Shown here: positions 48,038-57,226 of the stretch, one piece after another
Layout of the letters: each line of letters starts with the position of its first letter
Numbering within the stretch: the stretch's first letter is position 1
NCBI RefSeq assembly: GCF_024343775.1
Contig: NZ_RJUF01000176.1
Span: forward strand, 41,644-105,643
Direction: 5' to 3'
From: Lacihabitans soyangensis
GTDB lineage: Bacteria; Bacteroidota; Bacteroidia; Cytophagales; Spirosomataceae
Length of the DNA stretch: 64,000 nt
The notes under the pieces: model-generated
Database searches by the model: none
What the model was told of the DNA's origin: nothing
The model's input: the letters and a program-made list of their open reading frames with translations, nothing else
Made by a program: the position numbers and the translations under genes

Positions 48038-48730
48038 ATGTTTGTAAGCTTCACTGTTGCTAAATATTCTGGAAAAAATATATTGTTCGGCTTTTTCTCT
48101 ATGGCCATATTTCGATTTTTACTGTTTTTCAAAAACCACAACATACAATTTTCCAAATTAATGGGTTCTGGAAAAAACGGAACTTTTGATATACAGCCCG
48201 ACCTGGAGCAATGGGCCTACATGTGGGTGTGGGAGAATGAGGAGGATTATGCGAGATTTAAGGAAAAGTCTTGGATAATGAAATACATCCAAAAGTATTC
48301 TACGACAAACTTTACCCTATTTCTCCAACCCAAGCAATCCCATGGACTTTGGGATAAGAGAAACCCCTTCGAAGTCGAAAACAAAGGTATTTTCACTGAA
48401 AATGAAACCATAATAGTTCTTACTAGAGCAAGCATCAGGATTCAAAAGGCCGCCGATTTTTGGAGAAATGTGCCAGAAATAGCCAAAAACTTTGCTCAAA
48501 ATGAGGGCTTTCTCTACTCTATTGGTGTTGGCGAAATGCCTTTTTTCAAGCAAGCAACCTTGTCAGTATGGAAAAATGAAAACAGTATGAAGGCATTTGC
48601 TTACCGAAAAAATGAACATGCTGAAGTCATCAAGAAAACACGTAGCCAAAAGTGGTATTCTGAGGAGCTTTTTGCCAGATTTAGCCTATTGGGTTACTCA
48701 GGAAACGTTCCAGTTTCTATATCGGAATGA
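48038..48730 (+). CDS. Spheroidene monooxygenase (CrtA)-like protein
   Basis: The 230-aa product resembles CrtA, a heme-containing carotenoid 2-monooxygenase. The match includes LMGSGKNGTFDIQPDLEQWAYMWVW, the internal LTRASIRIQKAADFWRNVP, and the terminal SVWKNENSMKAFAYRKNEHAEVIKKTRSQKWYSEELFARF. The 'AYR...H...I..TR...WYSEELFARF' block is the strongest signature, with the His as a likely heme ligand. It would introduce keto or hydroxyl groups into carotenoids. No other carotenoid gene is in the window. It may instead act on another lipid substrate. Confidence 0.75.
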   Translation: MFVSFTVAKYSGKNILFGFFSMAIFRFLLFFKNHNIQFSKLMGSGKNGTFDIQPDLEQWAYMWVWENEEDYARFKEKSWIMKYIQKYSTTNFTLFLQPKQSHGLWDKRNPFEVENKGIFTENETIIVLTRASIRIQKAADFWRNVPEIAKNFAQNEGFLYSIGVGEMPFFKQATLSVWKNENSMKAFAYRKNEHAEVIKKTRSQKWYSEELFARFSLLGYSGNVPVSISE

Positions 48731-48887
48731 TAGATTAGTATTTACTCAATTTTGCATTTTTCCCATATTAAGGTAGAAAAAAAGCACTTAACAATTTCAT
48801 AATTTACCATATCCAATATTTTAGTGTAATATTCTAAGTTTAAACTTTTTATGAAATCACTCATTTTTTTTCGTTTGAAAAAACCAT

Positions 48888-48921
48888 TACTTTTGCATCG
48901 TTTAATTTATTTGTACTTTTG
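48888..48921 (+). promoter_or_regulatory. TonB receptor promoter (TTG-N18-TACTTTTG)
   Basis: TTG (48893-48895) and TACTTTTG (48914-48921) with an 18-base spacer form a consensus promoter 41 bases before the ATG. The TTG is itself the end of another TACTTTTG (48888-48895), so tandem -7 elements are present. Confidence 0.75.
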
Positions 48922-48962
48922 AATCAAGAACTTATTAACAAATTAACCTCAAATTTTATTTT

Positions 48963-51900
48963 ATGAATCAAAAAACTACTTTATTAAGATTAGTTATTTC
49001 TGCATTCGCATTCATGTTCTTTACAATGCATTCTAATGCCCAAGTAACTACTGCAGCCATCACGGGTGTCGTTATCGACAAGTCTGGAGAAGGCTTACCT
49101 GGTGCTACGGTGGTAGCCTTGCACGTGCCTTCTGGCTCGAAGTATGCGGCCGTAACAAACAATTCTGGTCGTTACTCTTTACCAGCTGTTAGGGTTGGTG
49201 GTCCTTTTACAGTTACTGCTACTTTTGTAGGTTACAAAGAAGATGTAAAAACAGGTGTGATTACTAACTTAGGTACTTCGTCAAATGTAGACTTCAAATT
49301 GGCAGAAGAGGGCAAAATGCTAGATGAAGTAAGTGTTGTAGCCTCAAGATCAGACATTTTCTCATCAGGAAGAACAGGTGCGGCCTTCACCCTAGGACGT
49401 GAGGCGGTGAACAACCTACCTACCTTGAGTCGTACAATGAACAGCATCACCAAATACAATGCTTACAGCAACGGAACTTCATTTGGAGGTCAAGATAGCC
49501 GTTTCAACAACATTACTATTGACGGTTCAGTTTTCAACAACGGATTCGGACTAGGTAATGACGCCGCTGCTGGTGGACGTACAGGAACTTCTGCGATTTC
49601 TTTGGACGCGATAGAGCAAATCCAAGTTAATATTGCTCCTTTTGATATTCGTCAATCAGGCTTTGCTGGTGCAGGTATCAATGCCGTAACGAGATCTGGT
49701 AACAACGATTTTTCAGGTTCAGTTTACACGTTCATTCAAGGAGATGGATTGGTAGGTAAAAAAGCAAACGGAATTGCAATTCCAGCACCTACTTTCTCAG
49801 AGAACTCTTTCGGTTTTAGAATTGGTGGCCCAATATTGAAAAATAAACTATTTTTCTTCGCAAACGGTGAATTTTTAAGTCGTTCTAGACCAGCTCTAGA
49901 CTGGATTGCTAGCCGTCCAGGTACTACTGGTGGTAGTGTTTCTCGTACGACAGCTGCGGACATTGAAGATTTAGGTAAATTTATGCAAGAGAAATTCGAT
50001 TACAACATCGGTGCGGTTGACCAATTTAACAACGATGTTAAATCGAACAAATTCTTGGCTCGTTTGGATTTCAACTTGAATGAGAAAAACAAATTTACCT
50101 TGCGTTACTCTCATCATGACTCGAAATCGGACGCCTTGATATCAAACTCAAATAGTGGTAACACTGCTGGATTTGGTAACAGAACCAACTCGGCTTTGGC
50201 TCTTTCTCCTCAAAACACAGGATATATCATCCAAGATAACACTCGCTCGATTGTTGGAGAATGGAACTCTACTTTAAGTGGAAAATTAGCCAACAATTTG
50301 ATTGGTACATTCAACAAACAAATTGAAGATAGAGAATACCGTACGCAATTGTTCCCTACGGTAGAGATCAGAAGAGACAATACTACTTACACTACAATTG
50401 GTTTTGATCCATTTACTCCTGATAATAGATTGGATTATTCAACTTTCAATTTGACAGACAACTTAACATACTTCGCTGGGAAGCATACGCTTACATTTGG
50501 TGGTGCCTTCGAATATTTCAAGTCGAACAACTTGTTCTTCTTTGCGAGCAACGGTGTTTGGGCATTTAACTCAATCGAAGATTTCAAAACTGCTGCGAAC
50601 GCATACTTAGATAACAAAAACCTTACGGTTTCACCAGTTCCAGTTGCGAAATTTGACTACAGATACTCTTTGGTAGACGGTGGCGAAGCTCCTTGGCAGA
50701 GATTGAAAGTGTACACGACAAGTTTTTATGCTCAAGATGATTACCAAGTCACAGAGAAATTCAAATTGTCTTACGGTCTTCGTGGAGACTACATAAGTGT
50801 TGCACCAACTGCTGGTAACTATTACAATCCTGTTGTAGACGGTTTAACTTTTAAACTTCCTGATAATACTGACTACAAAATCAATATGGCCAACCTTCCA
50901 AAAGGACGATTATATTGGTCTCCAAGAATCGGATTTAACTGGGACGTTAAAGGAGACAAGACTACACAAATCAGAGGTGGTTCTGGATTATTTTTGTCAA
51001 GAATCCCTTATGTTTTGATTTCAAACCAATTGGGTAACAATGGTGTGAACATCTCTGGTATCAGCAGAACTACTGCCACGGGTGCTAATAACTTCCCATT
51101 CACATTGGATCCTTCTGTATACAGACCTGCTACTACCGATATTACCAAAATAACTGGTTACAATATCAATGCATCAGATCCTAACTTGAGATTCCCTCAA
51201 ATCTGGAAAACTAACCTAGCTATTGACCAAAAACTTCCTTGGGGCATAGTTGGTACAATAGAAGGTATTTTCAACAAAAACATAAATGCGTTGAAATATA
51301 TCGATGCCAACTTGAAACCAGCAGCTGCAATATTCTCTGGATTGGATAACAGAAACAGATACCCAGCCTCAGCAGTTGCTGGAACAAGCAGATACATCAA
51401 TCCTCAAATCAACGGAGCTTTGATGCTTACTAATACCGACGAGGGATACTCATACAGTTTAACCACCAAATTAGAGAAGCCAATGGGTGCTAATGGAATA
51501 GGTGGAATGGTGGGTTATACCTATGCAAAAGCCAGAGATATCGCTTCTGTTTCTTCTACAGTTGATTTGAATACTGCTTCGGTTCAGGGTCTAAACTATC
51601 TTGAACTAGCCTACTCTCAAAATGACCTACGTCACAGATTTGTGGGTTATGTAAATAAAAGATTTGTTTATGGTGGCGAGTTTGGTGGAGCAACTATGCT
51701 TACATTGGGTATGACCTCACAAAGTGGATTTAAAGTTTCTTATGTTTCTGGAAATGATATTAACGGAGATGGCGTTACCTTGAACGACCTCTTGTTCATT
51801 CCTAATAACGGAAACCAAACGGCTTTCGCTCAGTTTACAAGTACTTACACTGACGCCGCAGGTGCAAGACAAACCATTACTTGGACTCCTGCTCAACAAC

Positions 51901-52304
51901 AAGAAGCTTGGGAGAAATTGATTGAGAACAATCCTTACTTGAAAACCAGAAGAGGCAAATATGCTGAAAGAAACGGTGGATACTCTCCATGGTTGACAAG
52001 ATTTGACTTTACTGCTGAGCAAGATATTTACATCAACGTAGGTGGTAAGAAAAATACGCTTCGTTTCCGTGCTGATATCTTGAACGTAGGTAACATGATC
52101 AACAACAAATGGGGTGTTGGTAACCTACTAGGTACTCCAAATGTAATGACATTGGCTAGTACTGTGAACGGTGTTCCTACCTATAGATTGGCTACTCAAA
52201 CAATAGACGGAGTTCCTAATTTGATTAGAGATTCGTTTGTAAAAGCAGTTAATATTGATAACGTATTCCAAGTTCAATTGGGATTAAGATATATCTTTAA
52301 CTAA
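48963..52304 (+). CDS. TonB-dependent receptor, Oar-like
   Basis: The 1113-aa outer-membrane protein starts with a signal peptide ([13 protein letters not shown]). It continues with a carboxypeptidase-regulatory-like domain ([48 protein letters not shown], about 32-110), then a plug ([37 protein letters not shown]) and a beta-barrel with aromatic strand ends finishing in LGLRYIFN. This resembles Oar/OmpA-type TonB receptors, which usually act without a SusD partner; no SusD gene follows. It is strongly expressed judging by codon bias and the tandem promoter. Substrate unknown; in Oar homologues proteins or peptides have been proposed. A strong terminator follows. Confidence 0.92.
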   Translation: MNQKTTLLRLVISAFAFMFFTMHSNAQVTTAAITGVVIDKSGEGLPGATVVALHVPSGSKYAAVTNNSGRYSLPAVRVGGPFTVTATFVGYKEDVKTGVITNLGTSSNVDFKLAEEGKMLDEVSVVASRSDIFSSGRTGAAFTLGREAVNNLPTLSRTMNSITKYNAYSNGTSFGGQDSRFNNITIDGSVFNNGFGLGNDAAAGGRTGTSAISLDAIEQIQVNIAPFDIRQSGFAGAGINAVTRSGNNDFSGSVYTFIQGDGLVGKKANGIAIPAPTFSENSFGFRIGGPILKNKLFFFANGEFLSRSRPALDWIASRPGTTGGSVSRTTAADIEDLGKFMQEKFDYNIGAVDQFNNDVKSNKFLARLDFNLNEKNKFTLRYSHHDSKSDALISNSNSGNTAGFGNRTNSALALSPQNTGYIIQDNTRSIVGEWNSTLSGKLANNLIGTFNKQIEDREYRTQLFPTVEIRRDNTTYTTIGFDPFTPDNRLDYSTFNLTDNLTYFAGKHTLTFGGAFEYFKSNNLFFFASNGVWAFNSIEDFKTAANAYLDNKNLTVSPVPVAKFDYRYSLVDGGEAPWQRLKVYTTSFYAQDDYQVTEKFKLSYGLRGDYISVAPTAGNYYNPVVDGLTFKLPDNTDYKINMANLPKGRLYWSPRIGFNWDVKGDKTTQIRGGSGLFLSRIPYVLISNQLGNNGVNISGISRTTATGANNFPFTLDPSVYRPATTDITKITGYNINASDPNLRFPQIWKTNLAIDQKLPWGIVGTIEGIFNKNINALKYIDANLKPAAAIFSGLDNRNRYPASAVAGTSRYINPQINGALMLTNTDEGYSYSLTTKLEKPMGANGIGGMVGYTYAKARDIASVSSTVDLNTASVQGLNYLELAYSQNDLRHRFVGYVNKRFVYGGEFGGATMLTLGMTSQSGFKVSYVSGNDINGDGVTLNDLLFIPNNGNQTAFAQFTSTYTDAAGARQTITWTPAQQQEAWEKLIENNPYLKTRRGKYAERNGGYSPWLTRFDFTAEQDIYINVGGKKNTLRFRADILNVGNMINNKWGVGNLLGTPNVMTLASTVNGVPTYRLATQTIDGVPNLIRDSFVKAVNIDNVFQVQLGLRYIFN

Positions 52305-52327
52305 TTCTGGAAATATATTCTTTAAGA

Positions 52328-52359
52328 AAATCTCGTACTTAGGTGCGAGATTTTTTTTT
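52328..52359 (+). terminator. Terminator after the TonB receptor
   Basis: Arms AAATCTCG / CGAGATTT (52328-52335, 52346-52353) with nine T, 23 bases after the stop. Confidence 0.9.
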
Positions 52360-52389
52360 GCTTAAATTGCAAGCCTTAGACGTTTTGAG

Positions 52390-52692
52390 ATGGATAAAAT
52401 CATAAACAAAGACTTAATACTGAGGGAAAAATTGGCATTGCAAAGAACAGTCTTGGCCAATCAGTCAACGCTGTTGGCATTCTTAAGGACTGCCTTGTAT
52501 TTTTCTATAGCAGCACTAAGTCTACATAACTTATTAAAGATTGATAATTCGCTTTATTTAGAAATTGGCCTTTATGCGATTTCAATTTTACTATTGATTT
52601 CTGGAATTACAAACTTTCTAGTTCATAGAAAACGAATATTGAAGAGTGAGAAAAACATTGGAAATTACAAAGACGAATATTTAAAAGAGTAA
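52390..52692 (+). CDS. DUF202 membrane protein (YidH-like)
   Basis: The 100-aa product has the DUF202 start REKLALQRTVLANQSTLLAFLRTALYFSIAALSL, where the LA..RT.LAN.RT/STLLA.LRT sequence precedes the first membrane helix, and a second helix at about 55-75 (LEIGLYAISILLLISGITNFLVH). Small inner-membrane protein of unknown function. It is followed after three bases by an SDR gene, so both are probably cotranscribed. Confidence 0.8.
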   Translation: MDKIINKDLILREKLALQRTVLANQSTLLAFLRTALYFSIAALSLHNLLKIDNSLYLEIGLYAISILLLISGITNFLVHRKRILKSEKNIGNYKDEYLKE

Positions 52693-52695
52693 CAA

Positions 52696-53484
52696 ATGGA
52701 TTTAAATCTAAAAAACAAAAATGCCTTTGTAGGTGGCAGCTCAAAAGGAATTGGTTTCGCAACGGCCGTTGAACTCGCAAATCTTGAAGCTAATGTAACC
52801 TTGGTAGGCAGAAACGAAGAGCTGCTGAAACAAAAACTAACCGAATTACCTGTCATCTCCTCGGCCCAAGTTCACGACTACATTGTATTGGATTATACAG
52901 ATATAGAGAACTTAAAAACGGTTGCTCAACAACTGGCTTCAAAGAAAAAATATCAAATATTAGTCAACAATACTGGTGGCCCAGCGGGTGGGGATATTAT
53001 TAATGAAAGCCCAGAAAAGTTCGAGCATGTCTTTCAGCAACATTTGATAGCCAATCAAATTCTTACTCAAGCGTTTGTAACTGCAATGAAAGAAACGGGC
53101 TTTGGAAGAATTGTAAATGTAATATCGGTTTCGGTTAAACAACCTTTGGTGGGTCTTGGGGTTTCAAATACCATCAGATGGGCAGTTGCCTCATGGGCAA
53201 AGACCCTTTCTAAAGAAATCGCTCATTTTGGAATAACTGTAAACAATGTATTACCTGGATATACCCTAACCGGACGATTGGATGAGGTTCTAACTCAGAA
53301 ATCTGTTGCATCAAATGTGGCAAGATCCGAAATAGAAAATCAAATTTTGACAAACATCCCTACCGGCAAATTTGCTACTGCCGAAGAAGTGGGGGCGGCG
53401 GTTGCATTTTTATGTTCGCCTATCGCAGCTTCAATCAACGGTGTAAACTTGCCTGTTGATGGAGGTCTCTCGATGAGTCTTTGA
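52696..53484 (+). CDS. Short-chain dehydrogenase/reductase with altered active site
   Basis: The 262-aa product has a Rossmann NAD(P) motif (AFVGGSSKGIGFATAVEL), VNNTGGPAGGD and RIVNVISVSVKQP, and ends with a PGYTLTGRL...NGVNLPVDGGLSMSL as in FabG-like SDRs. The catalytic YxxxK is not present: the position reads SNTIR in VGLGVSNTIRWAVASWAKTLSKEI. This matches a known SDR subgroup with 'LSNxxR' in place of 'YxxxK'. It may use another residue or act as a binding protein. The preceding DUF202 gene ends three bases upstream. Confidence 0.85.
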   Translation: MDLNLKNKNAFVGGSSKGIGFATAVELANLEANVTLVGRNEELLKQKLTELPVISSAQVHDYIVLDYTDIENLKTVAQQLASKKKYQILVNNTGGPAGGDIINESPEKFEHVFQQHLIANQILTQAFVTAMKETGFGRIVNVISVSVKQPLVGLGVSNTIRWAVASWAKTLSKEIAHFGITVNNVLPGYTLTGRLDEVLTQKSVASNVARSEIENQILTNIPTGKFATAEEVGAAVAFLCSPIAASINGVNLPVDGGLSMSL

Positions 53485-53565
53485 AAAAAAGGCGTTTTTG
53501 ATAACTCAGAAAACTAATTTGAAGTAAATTGCGTTGAATTTAAATAAACAAACCTTTAATATTGT

Positions 53566-54390
53566 ATGAGAAAACTTATTGTACTTGCTCTTTCGGTAAT
53601 GTCTTTAGGTGCATTTGCACAAGGAATCAAAACTCCTGCTCCTAGTCCAGGACAAACAATCAAACAAGACTTTGCTCTTTCAAGCGTGGAAGTTGTCTAT
53701 TCTAGACCGGCTGCCAAAGGAAGAAAAATATTTGGCGATTTGGTTCCATATGGAAAAATGTGGAGAACAGGAGCAAACTCACAAACCTTAATTACTTTCG
53801 GTGAAGATGTAACCGTTGGAGGAAAAGCTGTGAAGGCTGGAAAATACTCGCTTTTGTCTATTCCTGGAAAGTCTGAGTGGGAAATCATCCTTGCAAAACC
53901 CGAAACGAGCGTATTCAACTACAAAGCAGAAAACGAAGTAACGCGTTTCACGGCAAAATCTACAACTTTGCCAATGAATGTTGAAAACTTCATGATTTTG
54001 TTTGGAGCTCAAACATCAAACAGCGTAAACATGAGCATTATATGGGAAAACACCGAGGTTGAGTTTCCAATTGTTGCTGATATCGACACCAAAATCATGG
54101 CGGATATAGATAAAGCTATGAATGTTGATAGTAAGCCTTATTTTGCTGCTGCTTCGTATTATTTTGACAATGGCAAAGACCTAACCAAAGCTTTGGCTTG
54201 GGCAAATAGAGCGGTAGATGCTCAACCTGATGCTTATTGGATTGCTCACCTTAAAGCAAAAATTCAAGCAAAATCTGGCGATAAAGCTGGTGCAATAGCA
54301 ACTGCTAAAAAATCTTTGGAATTGGCCACAAAGGGAAATAATCCTGACTATGTTGCTTTGAACGAGAAATTGATAAAATCTCTGAACTGA
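53566..54390 (+). CDS. Exported DUF2911 protein with TPR-like C-terminus
   Basis: The 274-aa product has a signal peptide (MRKLIVLALSVMSLGAFAQ). DUF2911 follows: VEVVYSRPAAKGRKIFGDLVPYGKMWRTGANSQTLITFGEDVTVGGKAVKAGKYSLLSIPG, then VNMSIIWENTEVEFPI. The C-terminal 75 residues contain a TPR-like pair (ALAWANRAVDAQPDAYWIAHLKAKIQAKSGDKAGAIATAKKSLELA). DUF2911 is very common in Bacteroidetes and has no known activity; it is probably periplasmic. Single gene with a shared terminator downstream. Confidence 0.88.
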   Translation: MRKLIVLALSVMSLGAFAQGIKTPAPSPGQTIKQDFALSSVEVVYSRPAAKGRKIFGDLVPYGKMWRTGANSQTLITFGEDVTVGGKAVKAGKYSLLSIPGKSEWEIILAKPETSVFNYKAENEVTRFTAKSTTLPMNVENFMILFGAQTSNSVNMSIIWENTEVEFPIVADIDTKIMADIDKAMNVDSKPYFAAASYYFDNGKDLTKALAWANRAVDAQPDAYWIAHLKAKIQAKSGDKAGAIATAKKSLELATKGNNPDYVALNEKLIKSLN

Positions 54391-54411
54391 TAATTGAGAA
54401 TTTTATAAACC

Positions 54412-54437
54412 AGAAGAGGGAGCCAAAAGCTTCCTCT
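54412..54437. terminator. Bidirectional terminator between DUF2911 and the TPR kinase
   Basis: Arms AAGAGGGAGC / GCTTCCTCTT (one G-T pair) with a CAAAA loop and T-rich flank between the converging genes. Confidence 0.7.
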
Positions 54438-54438
54438 T

Positions 54439-56343
54439 TTATTTTATAGGTAAAATGATAATAGCCTTAGTGCCTAACGGTTGTTGATTGTTGTCAACCA
54501 TATCTTCAAAATCCATCACAATCTCTTTATTGATATTTTTGGCAAAGTTTTCCAGACGCTCCTTGGTCAGTTTCAGGCCAATAGAGTTTTGTTTGGATAC
54601 CTTATTCTCCTTTATTTCTTGGGCTTTTTGTCGGCCAATACCGTTATCCACTATCTCAAACGAAATCTGACCCTTAACCCTGTTGGTAATATATATTTTC
54701 AAATTCTTATCCCCAACTTTATTAGACAAACCATGCCAAATGGCGTTTTCAATGAAAGGCTGTAGAATCATGGAAGGAATTTTGATTCGCTCGGTGTCAA
54801 TGCTTTCATCTATGATTACATCATAATGAATCTTTTCTGTGAATCGGATGCTCTCAATATTGACATAAAGTTCCATCATTTCGAGTTCTTCCTTCAGACT
54901 AATTTCCTTCTCCCTTGAGTTTGATAGTATGGCTCTAATGAGTTTAGAGAATTTATTAAGGTAATAGACTGCATTTTCCTTTTCGTTATTAATGATATAT
55001 AACTTTATGGAATTCAAAGAGTTAAACAGAAAATGAGGATTCATTTGAGACCTCATCATCTGCTGCTCTAACATCAAAACTTTCTTTTCACTCTTCAGTT
55101 GATATTGTCTATACCAAATAAACAAAAGACCAGCCAGTAGGGCTAGTAATACTCCTGCGAAAATCATTATTCGTTGATTTTCAAAAAGCCGGTATTTAAC
55201 TAATTCATTCTCTTTTTCAAGTAGGGCAATTTGACTCTCTTTTTTCTCATTGTCATACTTTACAATCAACTCGGCCGTATATCGAAGATTCTCTTCATTA
55301 AGTATTTTCTCACTAAATTCTTGTTTCTTTTTCAAATTTTCTAAAGCCTTTGGATATTCACCTTTGGATTCGTATAGGTATGCCAAATGCGTGTAGGCCT
55401 CAGAAGTAGATGAGTTGAAACTATTGGCAATGGCCATTTCTAAACCACTTTGCAAATATTTCTCCGCATTCGGATAATCTTTGAGTATACTCAATGCCCA
55501 ACCTGAGTTAACCTTGGCCATTGTAATATAATATTTATCCCCAAGTTTTTCGGCCAATGCGATGGTTGGGAGAATCCTTCGAAGACCTTCTTCTGGCTTA
55601 TTTTGTTTTATAAGTATCTGTCCAATAGAATTTTCACAAATAATCTTACCCAATTCGGATTTAATTTGCAAGTTATATTCCAAAGAAGTTTTATAATTCT
55701 GAAGGGCCGCATCAAGCTTATTTTGAGCTTCTTTGATAATTCCGATGTTCTGATAATTGATAGCTAAACCTAATTTATTCTCTAGCTTTTTCTCAATTTC
55801 CATTGATTTGGTAAACTGCTGTTCGGCCAATTCGTATTGTTTTAAAACCAAATAAATGTTACCAATACTATTTAATGAAACGGCTGTGCTTCTTAATATA
55901 CTTTCAGACTTGTGCTTTATTTTGTCAGAAATACTTAGTGCTTGTTTGTGATAATCCAATGCCAATCGTACCTCGTCTAGTCGTCGGTAAGATACGCCTA
56001 GCATGTTTAAACTGGAAACAATTGATTCAGCGTGTTTAAGTTCTTCAGCAGCTTTAAGTGCCATCTGATGTAGACGTATGGATTCTTTATAATTGGAGGT
56101 ATTTCTAGCCAATACACCCAATGAATTCAATCCGAATATTCTGCCTAGTTCAAATCCTGAAACCTCTGAAAGTTGCCTCATAGCAGCAGAGTCACGCTTA
56201 AAGGCAGCAAAGGCTTTGTCCATTTCTGTTAAATCGAGATTTGGTTTATCTTTCAATGAACTGATGACTTCTGCCAAATTTTCTTGACCAAATGCACCAA
56301 AACTTAATACGAAAAAGAAAATGATAAGGATATTTTTTTTCAT
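54439..56343 (-). CDS. TPR-containing LytS-type sensor histidine kinase
   Basis: The 634-aa product has a signal peptide (ILIIFFFVLSFGAFGQ). A periplasmic region of six to seven tetratricopeptide repeats (about 70-370, for example SLNMLGVSYRRLDEVRLALDYHKQALSISDKI) is followed by a membrane helix (IMIFAGVLLALLAGLLFIWY, about 398-417). The cytoplasmic His_kinase domain has MRSQMNPHFLFNSLNSIKLYI with the phospho-His, and an HATPase (ILQPFIENAIWHGLSNK, IVDNGIGRQKA). Its stop/start junction with the LytTR gene is directly adjacent (no gap), so they are one operon and very likely a cognate pair. Confidence 0.9.
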   Translation of the reverse strand: MKKNILIIFFFVLSFGAFGQENLAEVISSLKDKPNLDLTEMDKAFAAFKRDSAAMRQLSEVSGFELGRIFGLNSLGVLARNTSNYKESIRLHQMALKAAEELKHAESIVSSLNMLGVSYRRLDEVRLALDYHKQALSISDKIKHKSESILRSTAVSLNSIGNIYLVLKQYELAEQQFTKSMEIEKKLENKLGLAINYQNIGIIKEAQNKLDAALQNYKTSLEYNLQIKSELGKIICENSIGQILIKQNKPEEGLRRILPTIALAEKLGDKYYITMAKVNSGWALSILKDYPNAEKYLQSGLEMAIANSFNSSTSEAYTHLAYLYESKGEYPKALENLKKKQEFSEKILNEENLRYTAELIVKYDNEKKESQIALLEKENELVKYRLFENQRIMIFAGVLLALLAGLLFIWYRQYQLKSEKKVLMLEQQMMRSQMNPHFLFNSLNSIKLYIINNEKENAVYYLNKFSKLIRAILSNSREKEISLKEELEMMELYVNIESIRFTEKIHYDVIIDESIDTERIKIPSMILQPFIENAIWHGLSNKVGDKNLKIYITNRVKGQISFEIVDNGIGRQKAQEIKENKVSKQNSIGLKLTKERLENFAKNINKEIVMDFEDMVDNNQQPLGTKAIIILPIK

Positions 56344-57081
56344 TTATTTATCCAGAAAAAGCCCCTTTTTTGTTCTTGAAACCGGTATGTGTTTTCCATT
56401 TGTGAGCACCAAATAGCCCTCATTTTTTTGATATTCCCTAACTTTGTTGAGGTTGACTACGAACGAATTATGAACTCGATAAAAAATACTTTTAGGCAAT
56501 TTTTCTTCTATATTTTTTAGAATTTGGGTCAAAAAAAGCTTTTGTCCATTTTCCAAATAAACATTACAGTAGTTGCCGTCACTTTCACAAAAAAGTATTT
56601 CGTTGGGTTCTAAAAAGTATATTTTACCATCACAACTGATATTGATTTTTTTAGAACCTATTGACTGTAAAGTATTGATATTAAGAAGCATATCTTCCAA
56701 AATATCCTTAATGTTAGTAGAATTTTTATGAGCTCTTATTTTTTCAATAGACTTAATGAGGTCATCGGAATCGATAGGTTTAAGCAAGTAATCAAGTGCC
56801 TGCATTTTTAGGGCTTGAATTCCATATTGATCATAGGCTGTGGTAATAATAACCGAGAAGTCACGCTGTGGAAAAAACTCAAGAAAATGGAAGCCGTCCA
56901 TCTGGGGCATGTCGATGTCTAAAAAGATACAATCGATGGAATTACTCTGCAAAAAGTCTTTTGCCTCGAATGGATTGGTAAATGTAGCCAACACGTTCAC
57001 GTTAGGACAAAAACTCTTAAGTTCCCACTCCAAACTTTGAATCGCCTTGGATTCATCGTCTAATATTACTACGTTTAACAT
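56344..57081 (-). CDS. LytTR response regulator
   Basis: The 245-aa product has an N-terminal REC domain (VVILDDESKAIQSLEWEL; phospho-Asp in DCIFLDIDMPQMDGF near 54; switch Lys in YLLKPIDSDDL). A LytTR DNA-binding domain occupies about 145-245 (INISCDGKIYFLEPNEILFCESDGNYCNVYLENGQKLFLTQILKNIEEKLP, FYRVHNSFVVNLNKVREYQ). It is immediately followed by the TPR kinase gene. A 15-base perfect palindrome in the divergent upstream region is a candidate target. Confidence 0.92.
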   Translation of the reverse strand: MLNVVILDDESKAIQSLEWELKSFCPNVNVLATFTNPFEAKDFLQSNSIDCIFLDIDMPQMDGFHFLEFFPQRDFSVIITTAYDQYGIQALKMQALDYLLKPIDSDDLIKSIEKIRAHKNSTNIKDILEDMLLNINTLQSIGSKKINISCDGKIYFLEPNEILFCESDGNYCNVYLENGQKLFLTQILKNIEEKLPKSIFYRVHNSFVVNLNKVREYQKNEGYLVLTNGKHIPVSRTKKGLFLDK

Positions 57082-57139
57082 AATGGTAAGAATGTCTCAT
57101 AAATATAATAAAAACAAACCACTAAGAAATCAATTATGT

Positions 57140-57154
57140 ATAAACAGTGTTTAT
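57140..57154. promoter_or_regulatory. Perfect palindrome between the LytTR operon and the PHM-like gene
   Basis: ATAAACAGTGTTTAT is a perfect palindrome around a central G, 59 bases upstream of the LytTR start and 73 upstream of the divergent gene at 57227. It could be an operator for one or both. Confidence 0.45.
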
Positions 57155-57226
57155 TTGCATATAATCTGTAGAACAATTTGTGTAATCAGAAATTCTAAAA
57201 CCTATTTTTTTCAAAAATATCGAGCC

